Part shown: one piece after another, positions 18,164 through 26,263 of the stretch | Numbering within the stretch: position 1 is the first letter of the stretch | Layout: the number at the start of each line of letters is the position of its first letter | NCBI RefSeq assembly: GCF_001698125.1 | Contig: NZ_CP013854.1 | Coordinates: 62,001 to 126,000, forward strand | Direction of reading: 5' to 3' | DNA length: 64,000 nucleotides | DNA from: Pseudonocardia sp. HH130630-07 | Lineage (GTDB): Bacteria > Actinomycetota > Actinomycetes > Mycobacteriales > Pseudonocardiaceae | Notes under the pieces: generated by a model | What the model was told of the DNA's origin: nothing | Seen by the model: the letters and a program-made list of their open reading frames with translations, nothing else | The model's database searches: none | Translations under genes and position numbers: made by a program

Positions 18164-19528
18164 TCATGCGTCGCCGCCGGTCCCGCGGGTGTAGCGACGG
18201 ATCCGCCGGTAGGAGACGAGCTCGGCGTCCGGATCGAGCTCGGCCTCGTAGACGCCGAGGACGTCCGCCGAGTCCGGGATCCGCCGCGACTCGACGACCT
18301 CGATCTCCACCGTCCAGCCCTCGTCGTGCCGCGACACCGAGACGACGCCCTCCGGGCTGCGCCCGGTCATCTCGACGATCTGCTCCGCCGCGGCCCGCGC
18401 GACCAGGCGGGCACCCGGCCGCCGGGGCGGCGACGGCGCCTCGTCCGCACCGCCGGCCCGATCGGGAGCACCGGAACCCTCGGGTTCCCGGGTCTCCCGC
18501 GACCGCCCGGGGCTGCGGGCTCCGCCGCCCCGGCGGGGTTCGCCGGTACGCCGGGGCCCGCCGGACCGGCGGCCCTGGCGGGGCCGGTCGCCCTCGCGCC
18601 CGGACGACCGCCGGTCCCGGCGACGCCCGCCGGACCCGGAGTCCCGTTCCGGCCCGTCGCCGGACCGGGTGGGGCCGCGGCCCGACGCCGGTTCCGGCTC
18701 CTCGTCCTCGGGTTCGTCCTCGGGTTCGTCGTCCTCGAAGTCGTCGTCGAACTCGTCAGCCGGGCCGTCCTCGTCGTCCTCGTCGACGTCGTCGTCCTCG
18801 GCGGTGTCCTCGTCGTCGATGTCGAAGTCGTCCTCGGCGTCGTCCTCGGCGTCGTCCTCGGCGTCGTCCTCGGCGTCGTCCTCGGCGTCGTCCTCGGCGT
18901 CGTCCTCGGCGTCGTCCTCGGCGTCGTCCTCGGCGTCGTCCTCGAACTCGTCGGCGGCGGCTCGCTGCTCGTCCTCGGAACCGGGATCGTCCTCGTCGAG
19001 GTACTCGTCGTCCTCGTCGAACCCGTCGTCGACGGATCCGTGGTCGTCATCGACGTCGTCCGCCGGACGATCGTCCTCGTCCTCGTCCTCCGCGGGATCG
19101 TCGTCGAACTCGTCGGCGGGCGCGTCGTCCTCGTCCTCCACGACGTCCTCGAACTCGTCGTCGGCGTCATCCTCGGCGTCGAAGTCGTCCTCGAACTCGT
19201 CCTCGGCGTCGGGTCCCGCTGCGCGGTCGTCCGGCTCGTCACCGGGCCGTTCGTCCCGCGCCGGGCCGGGCTCCTCGGTGTCCGGCCCGGGCTCCGGGTC
19301 CGGTCGCTCCGCACGCCGGCGCCGGCGCTGCGGGACGTCGTCGTCGCGACGGCGCCGCGTCGGGGCGCGGCCGTCGGACCCGCGGTCCTCCGGCGCGTCC
19401 CGGGCGGCGTCCGGACGACGACGGCGCGGCGGTGCATCCGCCGGACGGCGCCGCGCCGGGGTACGGCGCGACGACGACCGGTCCGGATCCGACCCGCTGC
19501 CGCGGCGGCGCGGTGGGCGTTCAGACAC
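18164..19528 (-). CDS. gvpO: GvpO with a giant low-complexity charged extension
   Basis: The GvpO domain occupies only the last 80 of 454 residues: LVARAAAEQIVEMTGRSPEG, VVSVSRHDEGWTVEIEVVES and YEAELDPDAELVSYRRIRRY are typical of this gas-vesicle accessory protein, which is usually 100-150 residues. The preceding 370 residues are disordered in character: Arg-rich (1-100), extremely acidic (about 105-265, including nine EDDA tetrapeptides encoded by perfect 12-bp repeats), then Arg/Gly/Ser-rich (270-370). I chose the GTG at 19528 (MSERPPRRRG) because GGAGG lies 8 nt upstream; a GTG at 19537 would add three residues. It overlaps the end of gvpG by 8 bp. No frameshift is seen and the wobble pattern is consistent, so the extension appears real. 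Confidence 0.88.
   Translation of the reverse strand: MSERPPRRRGSGSDPDRSSSRRTPARRRPADAPPRRRRPDAARDAPEDRGSDGRAPTRRRRDDDVPQRRRRRAERPDPEPGPDTEEPGPARDERPGDEPDDRAAGPDAEDEFEDDFDAEDDADDEFEDVVEDEDDAPADEFDDDPAEDEDEDDRPADDVDDDHGSVDDGFDEDDEYLDEDDPGSEDEQRAAADEFEDDAEDDAEDDAEDDAEDDAEDDAEDDAEDDAEDDAEDDFDIDDEDTAEDDDVDEDDEDGPADEFDDDFEDDEPEDEPEDEEPEPASGRGPTRSGDGPERDSGSGGRRRDRRSSGREGDRPRQGRRSGGPRRTGEPRRGGGARSPGRSRETREPEGSGAPDRAGGADEAPSPPRRPGARLVARAAAEQIVEMTGRSPEGVVSVSRHDEGWTVEIEVVESRRIPDSADVLGVYEAELDPDAELVSYRRIRRYTRGTGGDA
18827..18934. repeat. Nine perfect tandem copies of a 12-bp unit inside gvpO
   Basis: The + strand unit is GTCGTCCTCGGC, repeated nine times without a mismatch over 108 bp; on the coding strand it gives EDDA repeats. 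The unit length is a multiple of three, so copy-number change would lengthen or shorten the acidic segment without a frameshift. Flanking sequence contains degenerate variants. Confidence 0.9.
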
Positions 19529-19763
19529 CCCCGCCACCTCCCGAGCCGATCAGCCGTTCCAGCAGCTCCTCCTGGCGTGCGTCGCGCTCGGCCTCGTCGA
19601 TCTCACCGCGCTCGAACGCCTGCTCCGCCTCGTCGATCTTGCGCCGCAGGACACCCGGGTCGTTCATCTCCCGGTCGACCTCGGCCTCGATCTGCTTCGC
19701 CACCCACATCACCCCGCGGACCGGGGCGAGCGGCAGTGTCAGCAGGCCGGTGACCAGACCCAT
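19521..19763 (-). CDS. gvpG: Gas vesicle protein GvpG
   Basis: An 80-residue GvpG homologue. The N-terminal MGLVTGLLTLPLAPVRGVMWVAKQI is the conserved hydrophobic start of the family and is followed by a charged helix (EAEVDREMNDPGVLRRKIDE, EAERDARQEELLERL) and a Gly-rich end. The ATG at 19763 has GGAGG 6 nt upstream and lies one base after the gvpF stop. GvpG is an accessory assembly factor that interacts with other Gvp proteins. Confidence 0.92.
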   Translation of the reverse strand: MGLVTGLLTLPLAPVRGVMWVAKQIEAEVDREMNDPGVLRRKIDEAEQAFERGEIDEAERDARQEELLERLIGSGGGGGV

Positions 19764-19764
19764 C

Positions 19765-20535
19765 TCAGTCCTCCGTTCCGCCGTCGCGCTCCGGGAGGAA
19801 GTCGAACGGCGCCACCCGACCGATGAGCTGCAGCTCCACCCGGTCGCTCCACTCGTCACCGAGCGCGTCGACCGCCGTGTCGAACTCGGCCGTCCGGTCC
19901 CGCCGGACGAGCAGCGCGACGTTCACCGCGCCGTCCTCGCCACCGGCGGCCTTGACCACGACGGCCTCGCTCAGCGGCTCCAGCAGCTCGACGACCTTCT
20001 CGGCGTCGGCGGTCCGCTCCCGCTCCATCGCCGAGGCGATCCGCTCGCCGAGCTTGATCCGCTCGTAGTGCGTCGCGTCCGGGTCCGTGTCGCGCAGGGA
20101 CCTGCTCAGCTCGGCGATCGCGGGATCCTGCTCCACGATCGAGCCGAGCACGGTGTCCTGGTCGTAGCGGCCGTAGAGCACGAACTGGACGCACCCGTCG
20201 AGCCGTGACAGGGCCTCGACGAAGAAGTCATGGTTGTCCTCCAGCAGCTCGTCGACGACGGCCTGGTCGTCGGTGACGACCCCACCGAAGCGCATCGGCA
20301 GCATCGTCACCTCGGCGGCGACGGCGTTGACGACCCGCTCGTGCGCGAGCAGGTCCGCCCGCCGGCCCAGCTTGCGGTCCGTCGGGACGTCGCTGACCAC
20401 CGCGGCCAGGTCCCGGTGGTCGAGCAGGCCGATCTCGCCGCCCTGCTCCCCCACCGGTTCCAGCTCACCGGGGATGCGGGCCCCGGAGACGACCACGCCG
20501 TACACGTAGACGCCGTTGCCTGCGCCGTCGCTCAC
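19765..20535 (-). CDS. gvpF: Gas vesicle protein GvpF/GvpL family
   Basis: A 256-residue GvpF/L protein, the first of two in the operon. Features are [58 protein letters not shown], the [12 protein letters not shown] ferredoxin-like segment and the C-terminal [14 protein letters not shown] signature. GvpF binds the structural protein GvpA during nucleation in studied systems. Its GTG start overlaps the gvpA stop (GTGA, 20532-20535). Confidence 0.93.
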   Translation of the reverse strand: MSDGAGNGVYVYGVVVSGARIPGELEPVGEQGGEIGLLDHRDLAAVVSDVPTDRKLGRRADLLAHERVVNAVAAEVTMLPMRFGGVVTDDQAVVDELLEDNHDFFVEALSRLDGCVQFVLYGRYDQDTVLGSIVEQDPAIAELSRSLRDTDPDATHYERIKLGERIASAMERERTADAEKVVELLEPLSEAVVVKAAGGEDGAVNVALLVRRDRTAEFDTAVDALGDEWSDRVELQLIGRVAPFDFLPERDGGTED

Positions 20536-20909
20536 TTGCGCTTCTCCTGCCTGCGCTCACCGCGGAACTCGTCGAACTTCTCCTTGCCGGCCTCGAGGAC
20601 ACCGCGGGTGGTGCCCTTGGCGCCGCCCTCGTAGGCGTTCTCGGTGAGGCCGCCGACGACCTGCCCGAGGTCCTTGCCACCCTTCTGGTGCAGGTCGAGG
20701 CGGTTCGTGGCCTCGGCGAAACGCAGATAGGTGTCGACGCTCGCGACGACGATCCGGGCGTCGATCGTGACGAGCTCGATCCCGACCAGCGAGATCTTGA
20801 CGAACACGTCGATGACCAGACCCTTCTCCAGGATCAGGTCGATCACCTGGGCGAGGTCGCCCTGCGGGGCGCGGGAGACCCGGCTGCCCTCCTGGCGGCT
20901 GACGGTCAC
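20532..20909 (-). CDS. gvpA: Gas vesicle structural protein GvpA
   Basis: The main shell protein that builds the gas-vesicle wall. Residues about 18-70 ([40 protein letters not shown] then [10 protein letters not shown]) match the GvpA core of two helices and two strands. At 125 residues it is longer than the roughly 70-residue cyanobacterial GvpA, as is usual in actinobacteria; the extension is charged ([23 protein letters not shown]). GTG start at 20909 with GGAGG upstream. A 55-bp gap separates it from the SRPBCC gene. Confidence 0.93.
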   Translation of the reverse strand: MTVSRQEGSRVSRAPQGDLAQVIDLILEKGLVIDVFVKISLVGIELVTIDARIVVASVDTYLRFAEATNRLDLHQKGGKDLGQVVGGLTENAYEGGAKGTTRGVLEAGKEKFDEFRGERRQEKRK

Positions 20910-20964
20910 CCGTCACCACCTCCTCTCGTACGGCGTCGTGGAACGGAGCGGTCCGGCAGCCCGG

Positions 20965-22269
20965 TCAGGAGGCACCGGCCTTGCGCCGGCGCGGAGCCGG
21001 CCGACCGGTGCGCCGGTTCCCGGACCCGTTGCGGCTCCGGCCGGACCCGCCGTCCCCGGCGTCGGTGTCGGTGTCGGTGTCGGTCGAGTCGTCCGGGGCG
21101 ACGTCGGAGTCCTCCTCGGCGGCAGGACGGTCCTCGTCGTCGCGGGCGTCGGGATCCCGGTCGTCGAGGTCCTCGTCGTCGTCGGCTTCGGCGTCGACCC
21201 CGTCCGGGTCGGTGTCGTCCTGGTCGTCGGCGTACTCGTCGGCGTAGTCCTCGACCTCGTCGCCGTCCTCGTCGAGGTCGCGGTCCTCGTCCTCGGCGTC
21301 GTCGGCGTCGGCGTCGGCGTCGTCCTCGGCGTAGTCCTCGTCGGCGTACTCGTCGTACTCCTCGTAGCCGTCCTCGTCGGACTCCTCGGCGGCGCGCTCG
21401 TCCTCCAGCGCCTCCTCGTGGGTCCGGACGACCTCGCTGTCCCGGATCTCCCCGCGCCAGCCCTCGAGCTGCTCGCGGTGCACGAGCGTCTCCACCATCA
21501 CGTGCCGCCGGTAGTGCTTGAACTCCAGGCGCGCCCGGCGCCCGACCGCCCGCCAGATGTTGCCGGTCTTCTCGAACAGCCCGACCGGGTAGTACTCCAG
21601 GACGAGCAGGACCTTCGTCAGCTGCGGCGCGAGCTCGTGGAACGAGACGATGCCGTTGACGTAGCCCTTCGCGCCGCCGGAACGCCAGATGATGTGGCTG
21701 TCCGGGACCTGCTCGATGATCGTCGCGCTCCAGGTCCGCTTCGACCAGAAGACCTGGGCCCGCCAGGTCGTCTTCTCGTCGGACTCCTGCTCGACCGAGT
21801 GCACCTTCTTCATGAAGCTGGGGAAGTCGGCGAACTGGGTCCACTGGTCGTAGGCGACCCGGATCGGGACCCCGACGTCGAGCTCCTCGACGATGTTCAT
21901 GAACTTGAACTTGCCGCGCCCGCCGCCCGAGCCGCCGCCGGAACCGCTGGAGCCGCCCAGTCCGACCGCACCGAGGACCTTGTCCTTGGCCGCCGACAGG
22001 CCGCCCTTGACCGCGCCCATGACCGGGTTCTTCCCCTCCAGCATCGCCTTGCCGCCGCCGAGCGCGGAACCCAACCCGACGCCGCCGTTCTCGGCGACGT
22101 CGCTGAGCCGGTCGGTCAGCGAGTCGACGCGGTCGAGCGCCAGGTCGACCGCCCGCTCGGTGACCGTGCGCAGCAACATCTGTGCCGCGTCCTTGAGCCG
22201 GTCGGTCGGCAGCTGGGACAGGCCCGTGTCCCGGGCCCCGTCCTGTTCGGTCGCGGTCGCCTCAGCCAT
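20965..22269 (-). CDS. SRPBCC-domain protein of the gas vesicle operon with acidic tail
   Basis: A 434-residue protein. Residues about 1-110 are helical and Gly-rich; about 115-285 form an SRPBCC (START-like) hydrophobic-ligand fold: VEELDVGVPIRVAYDQWTQF, FPSFMKKVHSVEQ, WSATIIEQVPDSHIIWRSGG and VSFHELAPQLTKVLLVLEYY. The last 140 residues are almost purely Asp/Glu (for example DADADDAEDEDRDLDEDGDE) and end in a short basic stretch. Streptomyces gas-vesicle clusters carry a similar gene, probably gvpZ, but I leave the symbol empty. Its ATG at 22269 overlaps the upstream stop by 8 bp. Ligand and role are unknown. Confidence 0.82.
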   Translation of the reverse strand: MAEATATEQDGARDTGLSQLPTDRLKDAAQMLLRTVTERAVDLALDRVDSLTDRLSDVAENGGVGLGSALGGGKAMLEGKNPVMGAVKGGLSAAKDKVLGAVGLGGSSGSGGGSGGGRGKFKFMNIVEELDVGVPIRVAYDQWTQFADFPSFMKKVHSVEQESDEKTTWRAQVFWSKRTWSATIIEQVPDSHIIWRSGGAKGYVNGIVSFHELAPQLTKVLLVLEYYPVGLFEKTGNIWRAVGRRARLEFKHYRRHVMVETLVHREQLEGWRGEIRDSEVVRTHEEALEDERAAEESDEDGYEEYDEYADEDYAEDDADADADDAEDEDRDLDEDGDEVEDYADEYADDQDDTDPDGVDAEADDDEDLDDRDPDARDDEDRPAAEEDSDVAPDDSTDTDTDTDAGDGGSGRSRNGSGNRRTGRPAPRRRKAGAS

Positions 22270-23035
22270 CCTCGCCCCCACGGGTGGAGCGCGAGCTGCT
22301 GCGGGAGGCGCGCCGGGTGCCCGACTGGCCGGACCGCTCGGACGAGGTGCGCGACCGCGACCGCGTCGTCCCCGACGAGGACGAGCCGGACGACGACGAG
22401 GACGACGACCGGCGACGCGCCGGCGTGGCCGTCCCGCCGTCCTTCTTGCTGCTCGTCGACGACGACGCGCTACGGGTGCTGCGGCGGCGCGGCGCCGGAG
22501 CGTCCTCGTCACCGGCCGCGTCGGAGCGCGGTTCCGTCTCCTCCTGCTCCGCGTCGTCCGAACCGGACCGGCGCCGGGACCTGGTGCCGGACACCGCCTT
22601 CCCGGTGGACCGCCGGGCCCGGTCCAGCCCGCCGGCCGTCGACTCCGCGACCGAGCCGGCGGTGTCACCGACGGCCTCGGCACCGGCGCCCGCGGTGTCA
22701 CCCGCGGCGCCGGCCGCCTTCTGCACCGGCCGGCCCAGGTTCTCCACCCGGTCGACCAGCGAGTCGGTCAGCGACTCCATCCTGGTGGCCGCCGCGGACA
22801 GCGCGGCCTCCTTGCCGGCGTCGAGCAGCCGGGTGCTGACGGCCTCACGCAGCCGCGTCACGTCGGCCGATCCGGCAGCCAGCTTCGCGCCCTTGCCCAG
22901 CAGTTCCGTCGGCGACAGGTCGAGCTTCCGGCCGGCGAGTGCACCGCCCAGCATGATCGCCAACTTCATCTTCTTCGTCCGCCCGAGGACATAGCCCCCG
23001 AGCACTGCGAGCCCCACCTTTGCGGCCGACCCCAT
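22262..23035 (-). CDS. First gene of the gas vesicle operon: hydrophobic head, Ser/Arg-rich tail
   Basis: A 257-residue protein without a named domain that I can identify. Residues 1-50 include a Gly-rich hydrophobic stretch (VGLAVLGGYVLGRTKKMKLA, IMLGGALAGRK); about 50-105 is helical (LLGKGAKLAAGSADVTRLRE ... MESLTDSLVDRVENL), resembling the N-terminus of the next protein; the last 120 residues are a positively charged Ser/Arg/Thr-rich low-complexity tail (SSSSSSSGSSSSGTTRSRSR). It probably corresponds to the gvpY-type gene of Streptomyces clusters (inference from position). ATG at 23035 has GGAGGAG about 9 nt upstream. It heads the operon ending at 16193. Confidence 0.75.
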   Translation of the reverse strand: MGSAAKVGLAVLGGYVLGRTKKMKLAIMLGGALAGRKLDLSPTELLGKGAKLAAGSADVTRLREAVSTRLLDAGKEAALSAAATRMESLTDSLVDRVENLGRPVQKAAGAAGDTAGAGAEAVGDTAGSVAESTAGGLDRARRSTGKAVSGTRSRRRSGSDDAEQEETEPRSDAAGDEDAPAPRRRSTRSASSSTSSKKDGGTATPARRRSSSSSSSGSSSSGTTRSRSRTSSERSGQSGTRRASRSSSRSTRGGEDG

Positions 23036-23498
23036 GAATGACCACTCCTCCGAACCGGGAATGCGATCTTGATCGACCGGAGCGTCGTCGAGATCGACAA
23101 TTATCGGGACGCCTCCCCCATCGAGACCACGTGCGGTCTTCCACACAGAGCGTCGCACGGGTTGCGTTGCGGCGCGACGTTACAACGATCAGGGAATCCC
23201 CGTACGCCTCCATTCGGCGCAACCTCGGATAACCGCAGAAGGACGCCGTCAGCAGCGTGAACGGCCTGATGCAAAGGGAAACGCTGGACCGGAGGACGGA
23301 ACACGCTCGATCAATTCGGCGCATGATCTTCCCGAGAGATCCTCCATGAAAGGTCACGCCGGACCCATCGTCGCGCGTGCGATTTGGATCTCCCCAATGA
23401 ATCGGCGGTAATTCACTCGAAGAGAGCAGCATAGAACGACGTCCGCGGTGCCACCTGCAACGTTCGGTGGCACCGCGGACGTGTGGGAGGGGCCGGGG
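23036..23498. other. Upstream region of the gas vesicle operon
   Basis: A 460-bp gap with lower GC than the surroundings. Reading toward the operon, GATAAT at 23100-23105 (complement) is a reasonable -10 element about 65 bp ahead of the first start codon, but no good -35 is seen. The far end holds the terminator of the CoA-binding gene (23439-23482). No gene is supported. The length suggests further regulator-binding sites. Confidence 0.4.
23439..23482 (-). terminator. Terminator of the metY / CoA-binding genes
   Basis: A perfect 16-bp inverted repeat (ACGTCCGCGGTGCCAC at 23439-23454 and its complement at 23467-23482) with a 12-nt loop begins 17 bp after the stop of the CoA-binding gene. It insulates that operon from the gas-vesicle operon. 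Confidence 0.75.
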
Positions 23499-23978
23499 TC
23501 AGTCCCGGCGCCGCGAGCTGATCACCCCGGTGTCGAAGCCGGCCAGGTGCAGACCGCCGGCGAACCGGGCGTGCTCGACCTTGAGGCAGCGGTCCATCAC
23601 GACCTCGAGACCCGCCTGTTCGGCCCGGGCGGCCAGCGCGGCGTCGAACAGTCCGAACTGGAGCCACAGGGTGCGCGGCCGCGGCGCGAGCGCGAGGACC
23701 TCGTCGAGCACCCCGGGCAGGTCCTCGGGGCGGCGGAAGACGTCGACGAGGTCCGGGACGACCGGCAGCTCGGCCAGCGACGGGTACACCGGACGCCCGA
23801 GGATCGCCGTCGCGTTCGGGTTCACGAAGTACACCTCGAACCCGGTGGACGCCAGCAGGTAGGTCGCGACGAAGTTGCTGGCCCGCGCCGGGTTCGGCGA
23901 CGCGCCGACCAGCGCGACCGTCCGGGTGCCGGTCAGGATCTGCCTGCGCCGCAGGACGGGCGGGTTCTGCCAGGTCAT
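23499..23978 (-). CDS. CoA-binding (Rossmann) protein
   Basis: A 159-residue stand-alone CoA-binding domain protein (YccU-like). TVALVGASPNPARASNFVATYL is the nucleotide-binding start; GFEVYFVNPNATAILGRPVYPSLAELP and VDVFRRPEDLPGVLDEVLAL follow in the usual order, and LWLQFGLFDAALAARAEQAG then VVMDRCLKVEHAR form the C-terminal signature. The precise function of the family is not established. ATG at 23978 overlaps the metY stop (ATGA), so the two genes are coupled. Confidence 0.88.
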   Translation of the reverse strand: MTWQNPPVLRRRQILTGTRTVALVGASPNPARASNFVATYLLASTGFEVYFVNPNATAILGRPVYPSLAELPVVPDLVDVFRRPEDLPGVLDEVLALAPRPRTLWLQFGLFDAALAARAEQAGLEVVMDRCLKVEHARFAGGLHLAGFDTGVISSRRRD

Positions 23979-25285
23979 GCGCTCTCCTTGCCGGCCGCGG
24001 TGAGTGCCTGGTCCAGGTCCCAGACGATGTCGTCGGGGTCTTCCAGCCCGACCGAGATCCGGACCATGTCGGCGGGTACCCCGGCCGCCCGGAGCTGGTC
24101 GGGGGTGAGCTGCTGGTGCGTCGTCGACGCCGGGTGCAGGACCAGCGTGCGAGCGTCCCCCACGTTCGCCAGGTGGCTGCACAGCTGCACCGCCCCGATG
24201 AACCGGGTACCGGCGGCCCGGCCGCCGGTCACGCCGAACGCGAACACCGCGCCCGGCCCGTCCGGCAGGTAGCGCGCGGCCCGCTCACGGTGCGGGTGCG
24301 AGGCCAGCTCCGGATGGGTCACGTACTCCACGCGCGGGTCGGCCGCCAGCCACTGCGCGACCCGCCGGGCGTTCGCGACGTGGGTGTCCATCCGCTGCGG
24401 CAGCGTCTCGACGCCCTGCAGCAGCAGGAACGCCGAGTGCGCGGACAGGGTCGCGCCGACGTCGCGCAGCTGTTCGGCCCGGAGCTTGGTCAGGAAGCCC
24501 AGCTCCCCGAAGTTCCCCCACCAGCTCAGCCCGCCGTAGGACGGCACCGGCTCGGTCATCTGCGGGAAGGTGCCGTTCCCCCAGTCGAACGTGCCGCCGT
24601 CGATCACCACGCCGCCGAGCGTCGTGCCGTGCCCGCCGAGGAACTTGGTCACCGAGTGGATGACGATGTCGGCACCGTGCTCCAGCGGGCGGCACAGGTA
24701 GGGCGTCGCGAGCGTGGCGTCGATGATCAGCGGGATGCCGCGGGCGTGCGCGACCTCGGCGAGCCCGGCGATGTCGGTGACCTCGCCGCCCGGGTTCGAG
24801 ATCACCTCGGCGAAGACGAACCTCGTGCGTTCGGTGATCGCGGCCGCGTAGTCGGCCGGGTCGGTGCCCGGCACGAACGTGGTGTCGACGCCGAACCGGC
24901 GCAGGGTCACGTCGAGCTGGGTGATCGTGCCGCCGTAGAGGCCCGACGCGGCGACCGCGTGGTCCCCGGCGCCGGCGAGTGCGGCGAACGTGAGGAACTC
25001 CGCGGCCTGCCCGCTCGCCGTGGCGACCGCGCCGATGCCGCCCTCCAGGCTGGCGAGGCGTTCCTCCAGGGCCGCCACGGTCGGGTTGGCGATCCGGGAG
25101 TAGACCAGCCCGTACTTCTGCAGGGCGAACAACGCCGCGGCGTCGTCGGTGTCCCGGAAGACGTAGCTGGTCGTCTGGTGGATCGGTACGGCCCGGGATC
25201 CGGTGGCCGCGTCCGGCACCGTGCCCGCGTGCACGGCGCGGGTGCGGAACCCCCACGCCCGGTCCTGCTGCTGGTGGTCGCTCAC
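23975..25285 (-). CDS. metY: O-acetylhomoserine aminocarboxypropyltransferase
   Basis: A PLP enzyme of the Cys/Met metabolism family, 436 residues, expected to make homocysteine from O-acetylhomoserine and sulfide. FRTRAVHAGTVPDAATGSRA, QTTSYVFRDTDDAA, YSRIANPTVAALEERLASLE and SGQAAEFLTF are typical of MetY; the PLP lysine lies in HSVTKFLGGHG, and LCSHLANVGDARTLVLHPAS close the active site. The GTG start at 25285 begins MSDHQQQDRAW. No riboswitch-sized leader exists: only 59 bp separate it from tesB. It is followed by the coupled CoA-binding gene. Confidence 0.93.
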   Translation of the reverse strand: MSDHQQQDRAWGFRTRAVHAGTVPDAATGSRAVPIHQTTSYVFRDTDDAAALFALQKYGLVYSRIANPTVAALEERLASLEGGIGAVATASGQAAEFLTFAALAGAGDHAVAASGLYGGTITQLDVTLRRFGVDTTFVPGTDPADYAAAITERTRFVFAEVISNPGGEVTDIAGLAEVAHARGIPLIIDATLATPYLCRPLEHGADIVIHSVTKFLGGHGTTLGGVVIDGGTFDWGNGTFPQMTEPVPSYGGLSWWGNFGELGFLTKLRAEQLRDVGATLSAHSAFLLLQGVETLPQRMDTHVANARRVAQWLAADPRVEYVTHPELASHPHRERAARYLPDGPGAVFAFGVTGGRAAGTRFIGAVQLCSHLANVGDARTLVLHPASTTHQQLTPDQLRAAGVPADMVRISVGLEDPDDIVWDLDQALTAAGKESA

Positions 25286-25344
25286 ACCCCCATACTGCCC
25301 CCGCCGGGGGTGCGGAGCCGGACGGTGCGCGTGCCGGATGCGCG

Positions 25345-26241
25345 TCAGGGTCGCCGGACCCGGACCAGGCCCTCCTGCATCGTGGTGGCGACGAGCCGGC
25401 CGTCGGCGGTGAAGAACCGCCCGGTCGCCAGCCCGCGCCCGCCGGACGCCGCCGGGGAGAAGCAGGTGTAGAGCAGCCACTCGTCGGCGCGGAACGGGCC
25501 GTGGAACCACATCGCGTGGTCCAGGCTGGCCATCTGCACGCCGGTCGCCGGGGCGTCGTGCCGGGCCAGCACCGAGCCGAGCAGGGTCAGGTCGCTGGCG
25601 TAGGTGAGCAGGCAGACGTGCAGCAGGTCCTGGTCGGGCAGCGCCCCGTCCGCCCGCAGCCACAACCGCATCGGCTCGTCCGACGGGCCGCTCCAGCGGG
25701 TCGAGGAGACCGGCTCGTCGATCAACCTGATGTCCAGCGGCCGCGGCAGCCCGGCCATCCAGCCGCCGTCGCCCCGGACCGCCCGGGTCCCGAGATCGTC
25801 GACGTCGGCCGGGGCGGGGACGTCGTCGGGCATCGGCTCGGAGTGCCGCAGCCCGTCCTGCTCCAGCTGGAACGACGCCGACAGCGAGAAGATGGGCTCC
25901 CCGCGCTGGATGGCGAGCACCCGCCGGGTGGCGAAGGACCGGCCGTCGCGGACCCGCTCGGTCTCGTAGACGATCGGGATCCGCGGGTCGCCGGCCCGGA
26001 TGAAGTACGCGTGCAACGAGTGCACGTGCCGGTCGGTCGGCACCGTCCGGCCCGCCGCGACCAGCGCCTGGGCCGCGACCTGGCCGCCGAACACCCTGGG
26101 CAGCGAGACCGGCGGGCTCACGCCCCGGAAGAGGTTGTCCTCCAGCCGTTCCAGGTCCAGCAGCGCGACCAGGTCGTCGAGGACGGCCTGGCCACGCGGC
26201 TCACCGTCGGCGGCGGTCTGCGGCAGGGGTTCGGCGCTCAC
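25345..26241 (-). CDS. tesB: Acyl-CoA thioesterase II
   Basis: A 298-residue double-hotdog thioesterase that hydrolyses acyl-CoA to free fatty acid and CoA. Motifs include VFGGQVAAQALVAAGRTVP, HSLHAYFIRAGDPRIPIVYE, DGRSFATRRVLAIQRGEPIF and the C-terminal hotdog with MASLDHAMWFHGPFRADEWL and SGGRGLATGRFFTADGRLVA. The order tesB after pyk matches the M. tuberculosis pykA-tesB1 neighbourhood. It starts with GTG at 26241, 22 bp after the pyk stop. Confidence 0.93.
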   Translation of the reverse strand: MSAEPLPQTAADGEPRGQAVLDDLVALLDLERLEDNLFRGVSPPVSLPRVFGGQVAAQALVAAGRTVPTDRHVHSLHAYFIRAGDPRIPIVYETERVRDGRSFATRRVLAIQRGEPIFSLSASFQLEQDGLRHSEPMPDDVPAPADVDDLGTRAVRGDGGWMAGLPRPLDIRLIDEPVSSTRWSGPSDEPMRLWLRADGALPDQDLLHVCLLTYASDLTLLGSVLARHDAPATGVQMASLDHAMWFHGPFRADEWLLYTCFSPAASGGRGLATGRFFTADGRLVATTMQEGLVRVRRP

Positions 26242-26263
26242 GCCCGGAGTATGCCGAACCGGC

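Noticed and set aside
18669..19826. 385-codon Ser-rich plus-strand frame over gvpO
   Set aside because: It is the antisense of the acidic repeats (Asp/Glu codons read as Ser/Val) and has no independent support.
25286..25344. SAM-type riboswitch ahead of metY
   Set aside because: The gap is only 59 bp and shows only a short C5/G5 stem, too small for known SAM riboswitches.
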